From the NCBI RefSeq assembly GCF_003032475.1, contig NZ_CP028369.1:3906001-3970000 (forward strand): a DNA stretch of 64,000 nt, in the 5' to 3' direction. The notes under the pieces are model-generated. The model saw nothing but the letters and a program-made list of their open reading frames with translations, ran no database searches and was not told the DNA's origin. The DNA is from Streptomyces sp. P3. GTDB taxonomy: Bacteria > Actinomycetota > Actinomycetes > Streptomycetales > Streptomycetaceae. Shown here in pieces: positions 1 through 8,280 of this stretch (positions are counted from its first letter, which is position 1; each line of letters starts with the position of its first letter). Position numbers and translations under genes: made by a program.

Positions 1-1136
1 CTCATCACGCGCCATGCCTCGTCGTAGATCACCCAGCGTCGGCCGCCGTCGGGGTCGGCGAGCGCGGACTCCATCCAGGCGCTCGCGCAGGTCATCGCGA
101 GGACCAGAGCGGTGTCGTCGCCTGAGCCGCCCAGGCGGGAGAGGTCGATGGACAGCATCGGGGTGGTCGGGTCGAAGGCCACGGTCGAGGGCGCGTCGAA
201 CATGCCGCTCAAGTCGCCGTGGACCAGACGGCGTAGGGCGTGGGCGAGGTCCTGCGCGGCGGCCCCCATGCGCCCGGCCTGGTCGCCGAGGGCGCGGTCG
301 AGGAGCTCGGGTGAGCCGAGGGTGTGCGCGATCTCGCCGAGCAGGGGCACGGTGCCGCCTGCCTCGGCTTCGGTGACGACCAGGTCCAGCGCCAGATCGA
401 GGGCCGTGTGCTCCATCGGCTGGAGATCGCGCTTCAGCACAGTGCGCGCGAGGCCGGCCAGGAGCAGGAGACGGCGCTTGCGGACCTCGGTCGACCAGTC
501 GTCCTTGCTCACCGAGGCGGGCCGGGCCGGGGCGTCAAGGGGGTTCAGCCTGCCCGGGAGCCCTGGCCCCAGCGCGATGCTGTAGCCGCCGAGAGTCTGC
601 GCGACGGCCGTCCACTCGCCCTTGGGGTCGCAGGGCACGTAGACCCGGTAACCGTGGGCGATCGCTCGGGTGGCGATGGACTTGGCGAGCGCGGACTTGC
701 CCATGCCGATGATCCCGGCCAGGACCGCGTTGGGGTTGGTGAAGCCCTCGATCCGGCCGCTGCTGTACAGCGAGAACGGGTCGTAGCAGAACGCGGCCTC
801 CGCGTGGACGTCGCGGCCGATGAAGATGCCCTCCGCGCCCAGGCCGCCCTCGGCGAGGAACGGGTAGGCCCCGGACACGGTGGCGGTGGTCATCCGGTGG
901 GCGGGCAGGCTGAGCTTGCCGCCGCGTGCCGAGGAGGAGCCGGGGCGACCGGACGGCGGATACGTCGGCCGCAGCTCCGGGTCGAGGGTCTCCTCGTCGC
1001 GGCGCCTGGGCGGGGCTCCGGCGAGGCGGGCCTGGCGCCGGGCCTCGGCGAAACCGGCGCGGGCGGCGCGCTGATCGGCCCGCGATGCCTTGCGGGGGAC
1101 GAACAGGGGAGAGGCGCTGGCGCGGGTGCGGGGCAT
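1..1136 (-). CDS. VirB4-like conjugation ATPase (C-terminus cut by window edge)
   Basis: This is the N-terminal part of a conjugative-transfer ATPase of the VirB4/TraC type, which would energise assembly of a type IV secretion channel at the membrane. The visible 378 residues contain a Walker A motif GIIGMGKS (residues 141-148) and a Walker B-like strand WVIYDEAW just before the window edge. The start is the ATG at 1136, with GGAG eight bases upstream. It is the last visible gene of the leftward operon that begins at 6857. The basic, Pro-rich first 80 residues are typical of Streptomyces copies. The assignment rests on the motifs and the neighbouring transfer genes. Confidence 0.8.
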   Translation of the reverse strand, partial: MPRTRASASPLFVPRKASRADQRAARAGFAEARRQARLAGAPPRRRDEETLDPELRPTYPPSGRPGSSSARGGKLSLPAHRMTTATVSGAYPFLAEGGLGAEGIFIGRDVHAEAAFCYDPFSLYSSGRIEGFTNPNAVLAGIIGMGKSALAKSIATRAIAHGYRVYVPCDPKGEWTAVAQTLGGYSIALGPGLPGRLNPLDAPARPASVSKDDWSTEVRKRRLLLLAGLARTVLKRDLQPMEHTALDLALDLVVTEAEAGGTVPLLGEIAHTLGSPELLDRALGDQAGRMGAAAQDLAHALRRLVHGDLSGMFDAPSTVAFDPTTPMLSIDLSRLGGSGDDTALVLAMTCASAWMESALADPDGGRRWVIYDEAWRVM

Positions 1137-1163
1137 GAACGATTCTCCAGACGGGAGGCAGAG

Positions 1164-1616
1164 TCAGTGGCGGACGAGGCCGGTGAACGGAGCGTGGAGG
1201 TCAGCCGGGGTGGTACGGCGTCGGACCAGGTGCGCGGTGCGCTGGTGGCGCTGGCAGATGGTCAGCTCAGGTGCGCCTTCTGGCAGGCCGACCTGGCACG
1301 CATCGCGGTCGGGGACCTCGCCGGAACCGGGGTGGGGGGCCGCGTGGTAGGCGGCGTGGACGTGGTCGGCGGCCTGCCAGATCCGGATGCGGGCGGCGCT
1401 GAGCTGGTCACCCTCGATCGGCACGAGCCGGCCTGTGCGGACGGCGTGAGCGTCGAGTAGGCCGTGCAGTGAGACGAGGTGGGCGTGCAGGGCGTCCAGC
1501 TCGGGGCGGGTGGTGACGAGGGGACCGCCTGGCACGTTGAGCGCGCGGTGGAAGTCGAGCGCGGCGGTGGCGAAGGGCACGAAGTCCTGCGCGGTCGGGC
1601 TGGCGGTGCGGGACAT
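1164..1616 (-). CDS. Small hypothetical protein of conjugation operon (DUF6238-like)
   Basis: The 150-residue protein has no signal peptide or membrane segment. It is rich in His and Ala and looks mostly helical, with motifs such as AALDFHRALN near the N-terminus. It lies between the VirB4-like ATPase and the SCO6880-like gene, in the same orientation and with short gaps, so it probably belongs to the transfer operon. It resembles the small DUF6238 proteins of Streptomyces ICEs, but that naming is from memory. No biochemical role can be assigned. Confidence 0.6.
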   Translation of the reverse strand: MSRTASPTAQDFVPFATAALDFHRALNVPGGPLVTTRPELDALHAHLVSLHGLLDAHAVRTGRLVPIEGDQLSAARIRIWQAADHVHAAYHAAPHPGSGEVPDRDACQVGLPEGAPELTICQRHQRTAHLVRRRTTPADLHAPFTGLVRH

Positions 1617-1650
1617 GGGGGCGCTCTTTCGGAAGGGAGGAGGGCCGGCA

Positions 1651-3123
1651 TCAGGCGGCGAGGGCGAGCGGCATGGCGGCGGCGGTGAACGCCTCGGCCT
1701 GCTGCCAGGTGAGCGGCCTGAGGTCGAGCTGGGCGCCGACCGCCGCGGTCTCCACGACCGCGCAAGCGGAACGAAGTTCCTCCTCGGAGTCGGCCGAGAC
1801 GGTCAGCAGGCCGGTCAGGGCGACATCCGCGTGGCCCGCGATGAGCTGGCGCTCCCGGGACTTGATGTCCTGGTACTCGATAGAGTCCGCTTCGGAGTCG
1901 ACCTGGCCGCGACGAGCCCGCTCGGCGGCGTCCGCGATCACGCTGGCCTTCCTGCGCTGGACATCACGCAGGGCGGCGTCCAAGCCCTTCGGCTCGTACG
2001 ACAGCGACAGGGTCCGCCGCACCCCGGCGGTGAACAACAGCTGGTGCAGGAAGCCCGCCGACGCCTCGGTGCGGGGCCAGTTCTCCACCCAGTACGTGCA
2101 GTGGACGGCGGAGTCGGTCGCGATGTGGTCCGACTTCTCGACGACCACGACCGGGCCTGCGGCAGCGGCGTCGGCCTCGGGGCGCCCGGAGGAGGACCAA
2201 CGGTCCAGCGGGGCGAGTGCCTTGGGGTCGTACGCCGTTCGTACGACTGCCGCGATCTCGCGGGCGGTGAGCCAGCCGGTGGGGTTGAGCCCGGCGGTAC
2301 GCGCGGCCTGGTCGAAGGTCGAGGTCAACTGTGCCAGGACGCTGAATGACCCGGTCAGACCACCACCGGCCTGGTTGATCAGGCGCCTGGCGGCCTTGGC
2401 GTCCAGCGAGACCGCGACGTACGCCTCGTGCGGAGCCGCGGCCGGGCCGGCGCTCTGGATCAGCTCGCTGTAGACCTGGCCGGCCACCGGGGCGTCGGGC
2501 TGGCCATGCTCTTCCCAGTACCGGCGCAGGGCGTCGCCGGAGTCCGGCACAGTACGCTCGATCACCTGGATCCGGGCGACCTGACCGGTGCGGGCCAGTG
2601 CGGCGAGCGCACGGCCCCAGCCGTTGACGTTGGCGTTCTGGGTGCCCGGGTCGAGCAGCGCGTAGGCGCGGGAGGACACCTTGACGACGGCGGTCAACGT
2701 GCCGGTGTGGGGGTCGTGGACGGCGCCGTACCGGCGGTCGGGTGCGCTGACCACGCGCAGGCTGGAGGCGGTCCCGGGCAGGTGGAGCAGTCCTTCGCGG
2801 ACCGGACGGCGGGAGGGTCGGCACAGCCAGACCAACTGGCCCCGCATGCGGCGGAGCGCGTACCGAACGACGATCGGTGCCCAGTCGGCGAGGGCCCGGC
2901 CTCGGTAGCGGACGAAGACGAGCAGGGCGATGCCGGCCCACAGCGGCACGAGTTCGAGAGCGCCGACCATGCCACGGGCGAGGATCACGGCGAGCAGGAG
3001 CAGCCCGGTGAGGCTCACGACGATCAGCTGCGGCGCGGTTAGGCCGAGCAGGATGCCGCGCCTGCTGCGGTGCGGGAACTTCACGGTGGCCGTGGTGGCT
3101 TCGGCCTGGGGGTTGTCAGACAT
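1651..3123 (-). CDS. SCO6880-family conjugation protein (PrgI-like N-terminus)
   Basis: The 490-residue protein starts with a short cytoplasmic tail, then two adjacent hydrophobic segments (about residues 27-70), then a long soluble region. This plan matches SCO6880-family proteins of actinobacterial conjugative elements, in which a PrgI-like membrane anchor is joined to a domain resembling the N-terminal half of VirB4. No Walker motif is visible here, and the ATPase is encoded separately two genes downstream. The anchor and the ATPase may therefore form one split membrane complex (inference). Confidence 0.75.
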   Translation of the reverse strand: MSDNPQAEATTATVKFPHRSRRGILLGLTAPQLIVVSLTGLLLLAVILARGMVGALELVPLWAGIALLVFVRYRGRALADWAPIVVRYALRRMRGQLVWLCRPSRRPVREGLLHLPGTASSLRVVSAPDRRYGAVHDPHTGTLTAVVKVSSRAYALLDPGTQNANVNGWGRALAALARTGQVARIQVIERTVPDSGDALRRYWEEHGQPDAPVAGQVYSELIQSAGPAAAPHEAYVAVSLDAKAARRLINQAGGGLTGSFSVLAQLTSTFDQAARTAGLNPTGWLTAREIAAVVRTAYDPKALAPLDRWSSSGRPEADAAAAGPVVVVEKSDHIATDSAVHCTYWVENWPRTEASAGFLHQLLFTAGVRRTLSLSYEPKGLDAALRDVQRRKASVIADAAERARRGQVDSEADSIEYQDIKSRERQLIAGHADVALTGLLTVSADSEEELRSACAVVETAAVGAQLDLRPLTWQQAEAFTAAAMPLALAA

Positions 3124-3193
3124 GGCGGTTCCAGACAGTGGTCGGGGAAGGGGGCGGGCTGGAGGGAAGCAGCCCGCCCCCGGCGATGGTGGG

Positions 3194-4588
3194 TCAGGAC
3201 CCGGACGGCGGCTGGTTGGGGTAGACCCAGCTCGTCAGAGTCGGGGAGCCGGTAGCCGACGGACCGGTGGAGGGCGGCGGCGAGGCAGCGGGACCAGCGG
3301 GCGGCACAGCACCTACGCGGGTCAGGCTGCTGCCGGGAATCGACGCTCCAGCGGGCTGGCCGGCGGAGGGAGCGCCCCCCTCGGAGCCTTCTGCTGCGGT
3401 GTCGGCAGGCCGTGTGATCAGCGCGGGGATGCCAGGGCGCTGGATCAGGGCACGGCCCTTGTCGCCGGAGGCGTTCGGGTCCTCGCCATACCGGAAGCGG
3501 GTCTGCGGCTTCGGGGGACCGGCGGCGATGCCCTCTTTGCTCAGGTTGCCGCCTGTGGGGTTGAAGCCGGAGGCGACACCGTCACTGCCCGCGCCGGGGA
3601 CCTTGTTCGGCCCCTGCGGAGCCGGAGTGCCCGTGCTGGCCTGCATCGCGAGGCTCCCCGCGGTCTTGGCGGCGCCCGCAGCGACCGCCATGCCGGCGAC
3701 GCCGGTACGGTGCAGGTCGTCGTGTCCGCCGCCGTCACTCGCCCAGTGGACGAACTTGTAGGTGGCGTAGGGGCAGAGCAGGACCAGGACCATCACGACG
3801 ATGCCGGCCATCGCGTCGGACAGGGCGGCCATTCCGTCCTTGGCGTCGGACTTGCCCATGGCCGAGACGCCGATCAGGAAGACCACGGTCATCAGCAGTT
3901 TCGACACGACGAGGGTGGCGGTGGCCTCGATCCAACCCCTCCGCCAGCGTTTGGCGACCTCCCAGCCGCCGCCGGATCCGGCGAAGACCGCGAGGGCGAC
4001 CATGATCAGGACGCCGACCTTGCGGGCGACCATCACGCCCCAGTACATGAAGGCGCCGATCGCACAGCCGAGGCCGACCAAGGCTGGGATGGTCCAGCCG
4101 AGGGCGTACATCGGCCCGAGTTCGTTGACCTTGATGACGCGTCGGATCGCGTCGTCCACTGAGCTGTTGGCTGCTTGGAACAGCCCGTCGGACAGGGCGT
4201 CGACCACCGTGATGGCCACGGAGGTGAAGGCGACGGCGCAGAAGGAGAAGAGGACGCCGGTCATCGTGCCGATCGCTGCTTGAGCGAGGGCGCGTTCGTC
4301 GCGTCGCCAGGCCGCGAGCATCAACTGGATGCAGAACGTGCCGACGGTCAGGGCGAGACCGATGGGCAACAGCAGCTCGTAGTTGTCCCGGAACCAGCCG
4401 GCGTTGAGATCGATGGCGGTGGTCTCGTTGACGGCTTTGGCGGCGAGATCGGCCGCGCTGGCGGCCAGCTCACCCGCTGACTTCGCGATCCACGCCCCGA
4501 TGCCGTCGGTGACCGTCCCGGCGGGGTTGGTGGCGAAGTCGACGGCGACGCAGACCTTGTCCATCAGCGGAAAGTCGCAGACTCCCAT
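3194..4588 (-). CDS. Polytopic VirB6/TrbL-like conjugation membrane protein (SCO6881-like)
   Basis: The 464-residue protein has an N-terminal amphipathic region, about six hydrophobic segments between residues 70 and 290, and a long Pro/Gly/Ala-rich cytoplasmic or extracellular tail. This is the architecture of the VirB6/TrbL inner-membrane channel component of T4SSs, and of the SCO6881-type proteins beside SCO6880 in Streptomyces. The neighbouring ATPase and SCO6880-like gene support the role. The ATG at 4588 is preceded by a strong AGGAGGT ribosome binding site. The low-complexity tail (about 300-464) has no recognisable domain. Confidence 0.75.
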   Translation of the reverse strand: MGVCDFPLMDKVCVAVDFATNPAGTVTDGIGAWIAKSAGELAASAADLAAKAVNETTAIDLNAGWFRDNYELLLPIGLALTVGTFCIQLMLAAWRRDERALAQAAIGTMTGVLFSFCAVAFTSVAITVVDALSDGLFQAANSSVDDAIRRVIKVNELGPMYALGWTIPALVGLGCAIGAFMYWGVMVARKVGVLIMVALAVFAGSGGGWEVAKRWRRGWIEATATLVVSKLLMTVVFLIGVSAMGKSDAKDGMAALSDAMAGIVVMVLVLLCPYATYKFVHWASDGGGHDDLHRTGVAGMAVAAGAAKTAGSLAMQASTGTPAPQGPNKVPGAGSDGVASGFNPTGGNLSKEGIAAGPPKPQTRFRYGEDPNASGDKGRALIQRPGIPALITRPADTAAEGSEGGAPSAGQPAGASIPGSSLTRVGAVPPAGPAASPPPSTGPSATGSPTLTSWVYPNQPPSGS

Positions 4589-4615
4589 GGTGATACCTCC
4601 TTTCTCGGGTGGGGG

Positions 4616-5305
4616 TCAGGGAGCGACGGCCGACAGGACACCGGCCAGGGCGCAGGGATGGGAGGGGCGGCACTGGACCGCGAGGGTGGTGACGCGGTTC
4701 TCGGTGCCGCCGTGTGGCGAGCCGTTCCAGGCGATCGACTGTTTGCCGGAGACCGTCACGGCGTAGACGTACGCGGTGGTGATCGCCCCGGGGTCCGCTT
4801 GGAGGGCCTGGGTGAACGAGTCGGGGAAGTGCGCCTCGTTCACCTTGGCGGTGGCGAACTGACCGTTGGCGGCCATCTCCTTCCACAGCACGCGCGAGGG
4901 GACGAGCGCGTCGACCGAGGCGGTGTCGGCGTACTTCTTCTCGCTGGTCAGCCACCCCCGCAGGGCAGCCAGCAGCTCGTGCTGGGAGTAGGCGCGCGTG
5001 TCGTACGACCACAGCGCCGCGGCTGCCGCCTTACCGAAGGCGATCGGGTCGTGCGTGGACGGGGGAACGGGCAGGTTCCCACGGCTGTCATGCGGAGGTG
5101 ACGAAGCGGAAGCAGGAGCGGTCGGGGAGGACAGGAAATCCGAACTCGCATGCTCCGTAGGGACCTTGAGTGAGGTCCTGCCGTCGCGGGTGAGGTAGGC
5201 GGCCAGGCCGGCGAGGGCGACGAGCACCACCAGGACAGCGGTGCCGAGCAACGCCCGGCGGCGCACGCGAGACGCGCCGCCGGGATTTGTGGAACGGGGA
5301 GACAT
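4616..5305 (-). CDS. Single-pass membrane protein of conjugation operon
   Basis: The 229-residue protein has a basic N-terminus, one transmembrane helix (about residues 17-40), a Ser/Pro-rich linker and a C-terminal globular domain of about 150 residues. The topology is that of a bitopic T4SS scaffold such as a VirB8-like protein, but no sequence motif proves this. The start at 5305 is chosen because its ATG overlaps the stop of the upstream two-pass gene (TGATG), indicating translational coupling. A longer in-frame extension upstream lies inside that gene and is rejected. Confidence 0.7.
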   Translation of the reverse strand: MSPRSTNPGGASRVRRRALLGTAVLVVLVALAGLAAYLTRDGRTSLKVPTEHASSDFLSSPTAPASASSPPHDSRGNLPVPPSTHDPIAFGKAAAAALWSYDTRAYSQHELLAALRGWLTSEKKYADTASVDALVPSRVLWKEMAANGQFATAKVNEAHFPDSFTQALQADPGAITTAYVYAVTVSGKQSIAWNGSPHGGTENRVTTLAVQCRPSHPCALAGVLSAVAP

Positions 5306-5613
5306 CAGTGGACCTGGCTCCCCAGCGTGCTGAAGAACGCCACCACACCGTTGGCGGCGCCCAGCAGGAGGGCCGCGCCGGCGCTGACCAGCACTCCCTT
5401 CTTGCCATTCGCCTCGGCCTGGTGGCCGCCGGAGTGGTGGCCCCAGGCCCACACGCCCGCGCTGACGGCGAGAGCGCCGACCACGACGATGATCCCGAAG
5501 AGGTTGATCGAGCCCATCACCTGCTTGAGGACCGCCAGGCCCGGGAGCCCGCCCCCGTTCGGATTGATCCCGGGGTCGTAGGCGAGCTGGACGACTTTGT
5601 CGGCGAGAAACAT
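5305..5613 (-). CDS. Small two-pass membrane protein (DUF6112-like, pilin-like size)
   Basis: The 102-residue protein has two hydrophobic segments (about 34-58 and 74-96) separated by a short polar loop rich in His and Gly. Size and topology resemble VirB2/TrbC pilin-like subunits, and the gene sits where such a subunit would be expected, next to the bitopic and polytopic transfer proteins. Similar Streptomyces proteins are, from memory, called DUF6112. There is no obvious signal-peptide processing site, so a pilin role is only a suggestion. It is coupled by one-base overlap to the next gene. Confidence 0.65.
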   Translation of the reverse strand: MFLADKVVQLAYDPGINPNGGGLPGLAVLKQVMGSINLFGIIVVVGALAVSAGVWAWGHHSGGHQAEANGKKGVLVSAGAALLLGAANGVVAFFSTLGSQVH

Positions 5614-5711
5614 GGTTGTGAACTCCAGTTCGATTAAACGCAGGCCAAAGCCCGATGGGCGAAGCCGGCGCAGGAAGAGGGGGCAGGAAGAGGGAGGGAG
5701 AGAAGTGCCGG

Positions 5712-6857
5712 TCAGACGATTCGGCGGGCCGCGAGAATCTGCGGCTTCCAGGACGCGAGGGTCGCGAGGCGGACCACGTCGCCGGTGTGCGGGGCGTTGA
5801 CGATCAACCCCTGGCCGATGACCATCCCGACGTGTTCCGGGACTTTGGCAGTCCCCTCGGTGAAGACGAGGTCACCGGGCTGGAGAGCGTCGACCGATAC
5901 CGGCTTGCCCTCCTTGACCTGCGTGTACGTCGTCCGCGAGAGGACAACCCCGGCGGCCTTGTACGACTGCTGCATCAGGGAGGAGCAGTCGCATCGGCCC
6001 ATGGGGTCGCTCCCGTGGGAGTCGGTGCAGCTCCCACCCCACTGGTACGGGGTGCCGAGTTGGCCGAGCGCCCAGCGGATCGCCGTCTGGACCTTGGGCG
6101 GAGCGTCAGCCGGAATCTTGTATCCGGCCGGCACTGCGCCGGGCGGGATGGTTCCGAAGTCGGTGCCGTCCCCATCGGCCGTACAGCCGCCCGCGGCACT
6201 CGGCGGAGCACTGGCCGTGCTGTCCGAGCCGGATGGCGAGGGACTCGGCGACGTGTCGCCGGCCTTCGACAACAGCGGCTCGATCGCCTGCTGCAAGGCG
6301 GTGGCCAGGGGCTCCCACTTCGCGTAAGCCTCGGGGAAGCCGGACTTCTGCACCGCCTGGGCGGCCTGGGTGACGGACAGGGACTGCCAGCCCGAGACCT
6401 TCTCCAGTGCCTCGTAGAACATCGTCGAGGCGTGCACCGGGTCAAGGATCTCGTTCGCGGTGCCCCAGCCCTTCGACGGTCGCTGCTGGAACAGGCCCAG
6501 TGAATCGCGGTCGCCGTAGGTCAGGTTCCGCAAGCCGCTCTCCTGCAGGGCGGTCGCCAGGGCCACGATCTGGCCCCGGGCCGGGATGTTCATCGCGACG
6601 CCGGTGGCCTGGATGGTCTTGGCGTTGGGGATCTGCTCCGCCGGGTCGTCGAGGCCCGGCACGGAGACCGTGCCCTTGCCGCCGCCGTCCAGGATCGCCT
6701 TCACCTGAGCGGCAACGGCCGAGGTATCCACAGCCTGCGGACTGCCGGTCGAGCAGGAGGCCGAAGCGGTCCCGGCCCCGACTGCGAGGATCGGAACGGC
6801 CAGCAGAAGCGGACCGGAGGCGAAGAGACCGACGACCGCTCCGGTGGATTTCTTCAT
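5712..6857 (-). CDS. Secreted lytic transglycosylase-like / NlpC-P60 peptidoglycan hydrolase
   Basis: A cleavable signal peptide (residues 1-34) is followed by a transglycosylase-like domain with a candidate catalytic Glu106 in ALQESGLRN and the GLFQQRPSKGWG motif. A Ser/Pro linker (about 200-225) leads to an NlpC/P60 domain with Cys291 (RCDCSS), His342 (EHVGMVIG) and His357 (NAPHTG). The enzyme should cut peptidoglycan glycan strands and peptide stems so that the transfer apparatus can cross the cell wall, a role typical of T4SS-associated hydrolases in Gram-positive bacteria. It is the first gene of the visible leftward operon. Confidence 0.88.
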   Translation of the reverse strand: MKKSTGAVVGLFASGPLLLAVPILAVGAGTASASCSTGSPQAVDTSAVAAQVKAILDGGGKGTVSVPGLDDPAEQIPNAKTIQATGVAMNIPARGQIVALATALQESGLRNLTYGDRDSLGLFQQRPSKGWGTANEILDPVHASTMFYEALEKVSGWQSLSVTQAAQAVQKSGFPEAYAKWEPLATALQQAIEPLLSKAGDTSPSPSPSGSDSTASAPPSAAGGCTADGDGTDFGTIPPGAVPAGYKIPADAPPKVQTAIRWALGQLGTPYQWGGSCTDSHGSDPMGRCDCSSLMQQSYKAAGVVLSRTTYTQVKEGKPVSVDALQPGDLVFTEGTAKVPEHVGMVIGQGLIVNAPHTGDVVRLATLASWKPQILAARRIV

Positions 6858-6967
6858 CGCCGCCGCCGTTCGCTGGGGCGGACACCCCGGCCGGGCAACT
6901 GTGTTGGATCAGGACGTGGGCGTACCAGGGCGTGCTGCATCGCAGCGGCTCCTCGCTGTTCGTAGGA

Positions 6968-7010
6968 GGCGCGGTGCCGACTTCTCGTGCAAAGCCGTCG
7001 GCACCGCGCC
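6968..7010. repeat. Perfect 14-bp inverted repeat
   Basis: GGCGCGGTGCCGAC at 6968-6981 is exactly complementary to 6997-7010, with a 15-base spacer. It lies about 110 bases upstream of the start of the leftward transfer operon. It could form an RNA hairpin in that operon's leader or be a protein-binding site. Confidence 0.6.
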
Positions 7011-7266
7011 GATGTGAATCCGCCTCTCAGGGCGGGCCCGGGTCAGGGGAGTTGGTAGCTCCCGGGCGCCGGGTTCAGGCCACGCGCGGCAGTCAGCCGC
7101 GCTCGTAATCTCAGGTGGTGCACCGGGTCTCCTCACGGGCTTCGGGAACGGGGTGTCAACGCGCCTTCCGGCCCATGCCCTTGGACACGGCAACACGGAT
7201 CAGCACAGGTCAGCGATGGTGAAACCGGGCTCCGCCTCGGTGACTTGGCGAGACAGTAGACCGGGA

Positions 7267-7337
7267 TTCCGGCCGCACCAAACGACCCCCGAACCCGGGC
7301 CCGAAGCACTGCACGGGCTCGTTAGGTGCGGCCGGAA
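7267..7337. repeat. Long inverted repeat (19-bp arms, one mismatch)
   Basis: TTCCGGCCGCACCAAACGA at 7267-7285 pairs with 7319-7337 at 18 of 19 positions, across a 33-base loop. It lies about 100 bases before the methyltransferase start. Possible roles are a terminator, an operator, or part of an origin of transfer; nothing in the sequence decides between them. Confidence 0.6.
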
Positions 7338-7437
7338 ATCGCGGCTACCCTCCGGCGCAACCCCGCTCCGAACGGCCGCTGTTGACCGTCGTCCGGAGCT
7401 GGTCCAGTCCCGTCGTGCCCTGAAAGAGGCCCTGCAT

Positions 7438-8184
7438 ATGAGCTACACGCTGCACCGAGGCGACGCCCTCACCGTGCTGAAGACCGTCCCGGACGAGAGC
7501 GTCAACGCCGTCATCACGGACCCCCCGTACAACTCCGGCGGACGCACCAGCTCGGACCGCACCGGGCGTACCGCCCGCGCCAAGTACGTCACGGCCGGAT
7601 CGGCGCACGACCTGCAGAACTTCCCCGGCGAGAACCGCGACCAGCGCAGCTATCGAAGCTGGCTGACCGCGCTGCTCACCGAGGCGTACCGGGCCGCGAC
7701 CGAGCACTCCGTCGCCATGGTCTTCTCCGACTGGCGTCAGGAGCCGACCACGTCCGACGCCCTGCAGATGGCGGGCTGGACCTGGAGCGGCACGATCCCC
7801 TGGATCAAGCCCGCCAGCCGGCCCCGCAAGGGCGGGTTCAAGCAGTCGGCCGAGTTCATCGTTTGGGGCGTCAAGGGCAGCCTCGAAAAGGACCGGGACC
7901 TCTACCTGCCCGGCCACTTCATCGCCTCCCAGCCCCGCAAGGACCGTGTCCACATCACCCAGAAGCCGGTCGAGATCATGCAGCAGCTCGTGCAGATCTG
8001 CCCCGAAGGCGGCACCGTCCTGGATCCCTTCACCGGCAGCGGTTCCACAGGCGTCGCCGCCTTGCGTGAGGGCCGGCAGTTCGTGGGGGTCGAGCTGTCC
8101 GCGCATTACGCCGAAGTCGCTGAGGCGAGGCTCCGAGCGGAGCTGACCCAGGGGGACTTCGTCCTGGCAGGACCGGAGGCATGA
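7438..8184 (+). CDS. DNA methyltransferase, beta class (N4-cytosine or N6-adenine)
   Basis: The 248-residue protein has the amino-methyltransferase catalytic motif DPPY at residues 28-31 before the AdoMet-binding motif DPFTGSGSTG at 195-204. This circular order (IV, recognition region, X, I) defines the beta class. The KPVE motif (175-178) just before motif I is also typical of this family. It would methylate DNA in the host cytoplasm, either as an orphan anti-restriction enzyme of the ICE or as the protective half of a restriction pair with the convergent nuclease gene. The ATG at 7438 is preceded by AAAGAGG. The target sequence cannot be predicted. Confidence 0.88.
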   Translation: MSYTLHRGDALTVLKTVPDESVNAVITDPPYNSGGRTSSDRTGRTARAKYVTAGSAHDLQNFPGENRDQRSYRSWLTALLTEAYRAATEHSVAMVFSDWRQEPTTSDALQMAGWTWSGTIPWIKPASRPRKGGFKQSAEFIVWGVKGSLEKDRDLYLPGHFIASQPRKDRVHITQKPVEIMQQLVQICPEGGTVLDPFTGSGSTGVAALREGRQFVGVELSAHYAEVAEARLRAELTQGDFVLAGPEA

Positions 8185-8230
8185 GTATGAGAGCGACCGG
8201 ACCGGGGCCAGCGGACGGCAGACGGACAAG

Positions 8231-8268
8231 GGCGGCTGGTGCATCGAGAAACCGATGCACCAGCCGCC
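8231..8268. terminator. Bidirectional terminator between methyltransferase and nuclease genes
   Basis: A perfect 16-bp stem (GGCGGCTGGTGCATCG and its complement) closes a six-base loop. It lies between the two convergent stop codons and has no long T-run, as is usual in Streptomyces. Confidence 0.8.
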
Positions 8269-8280
8269 CTTCCTCTTGCG

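Larger units (their letters stand above)
6858..7437. other. Divergent intergenic region with several inverted repeats
   Basis: About 580 bases separate the divergent hydrolase gene and methyltransferase gene. No convincing coding frame is seen. The region holds a 14-bp perfect inverted repeat (6968-7010), a further GC hairpin near 7024-7055 and a long 19-bp inverted repeat (7267-7337). It should carry promoters for both transcription units and is a candidate site for operators or an origin of transfer. Confidence 0.5.

Noticed and set aside
7020..7075. tRNA-like look (AGTTGGTAGCTC followed by GGGTTCAGGCC)
   Set aside because: The elements are in the wrong spacing, there is no anticodon arm, acceptor stem or CCA-proximal pairing. 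Treated only as GC hairpins.
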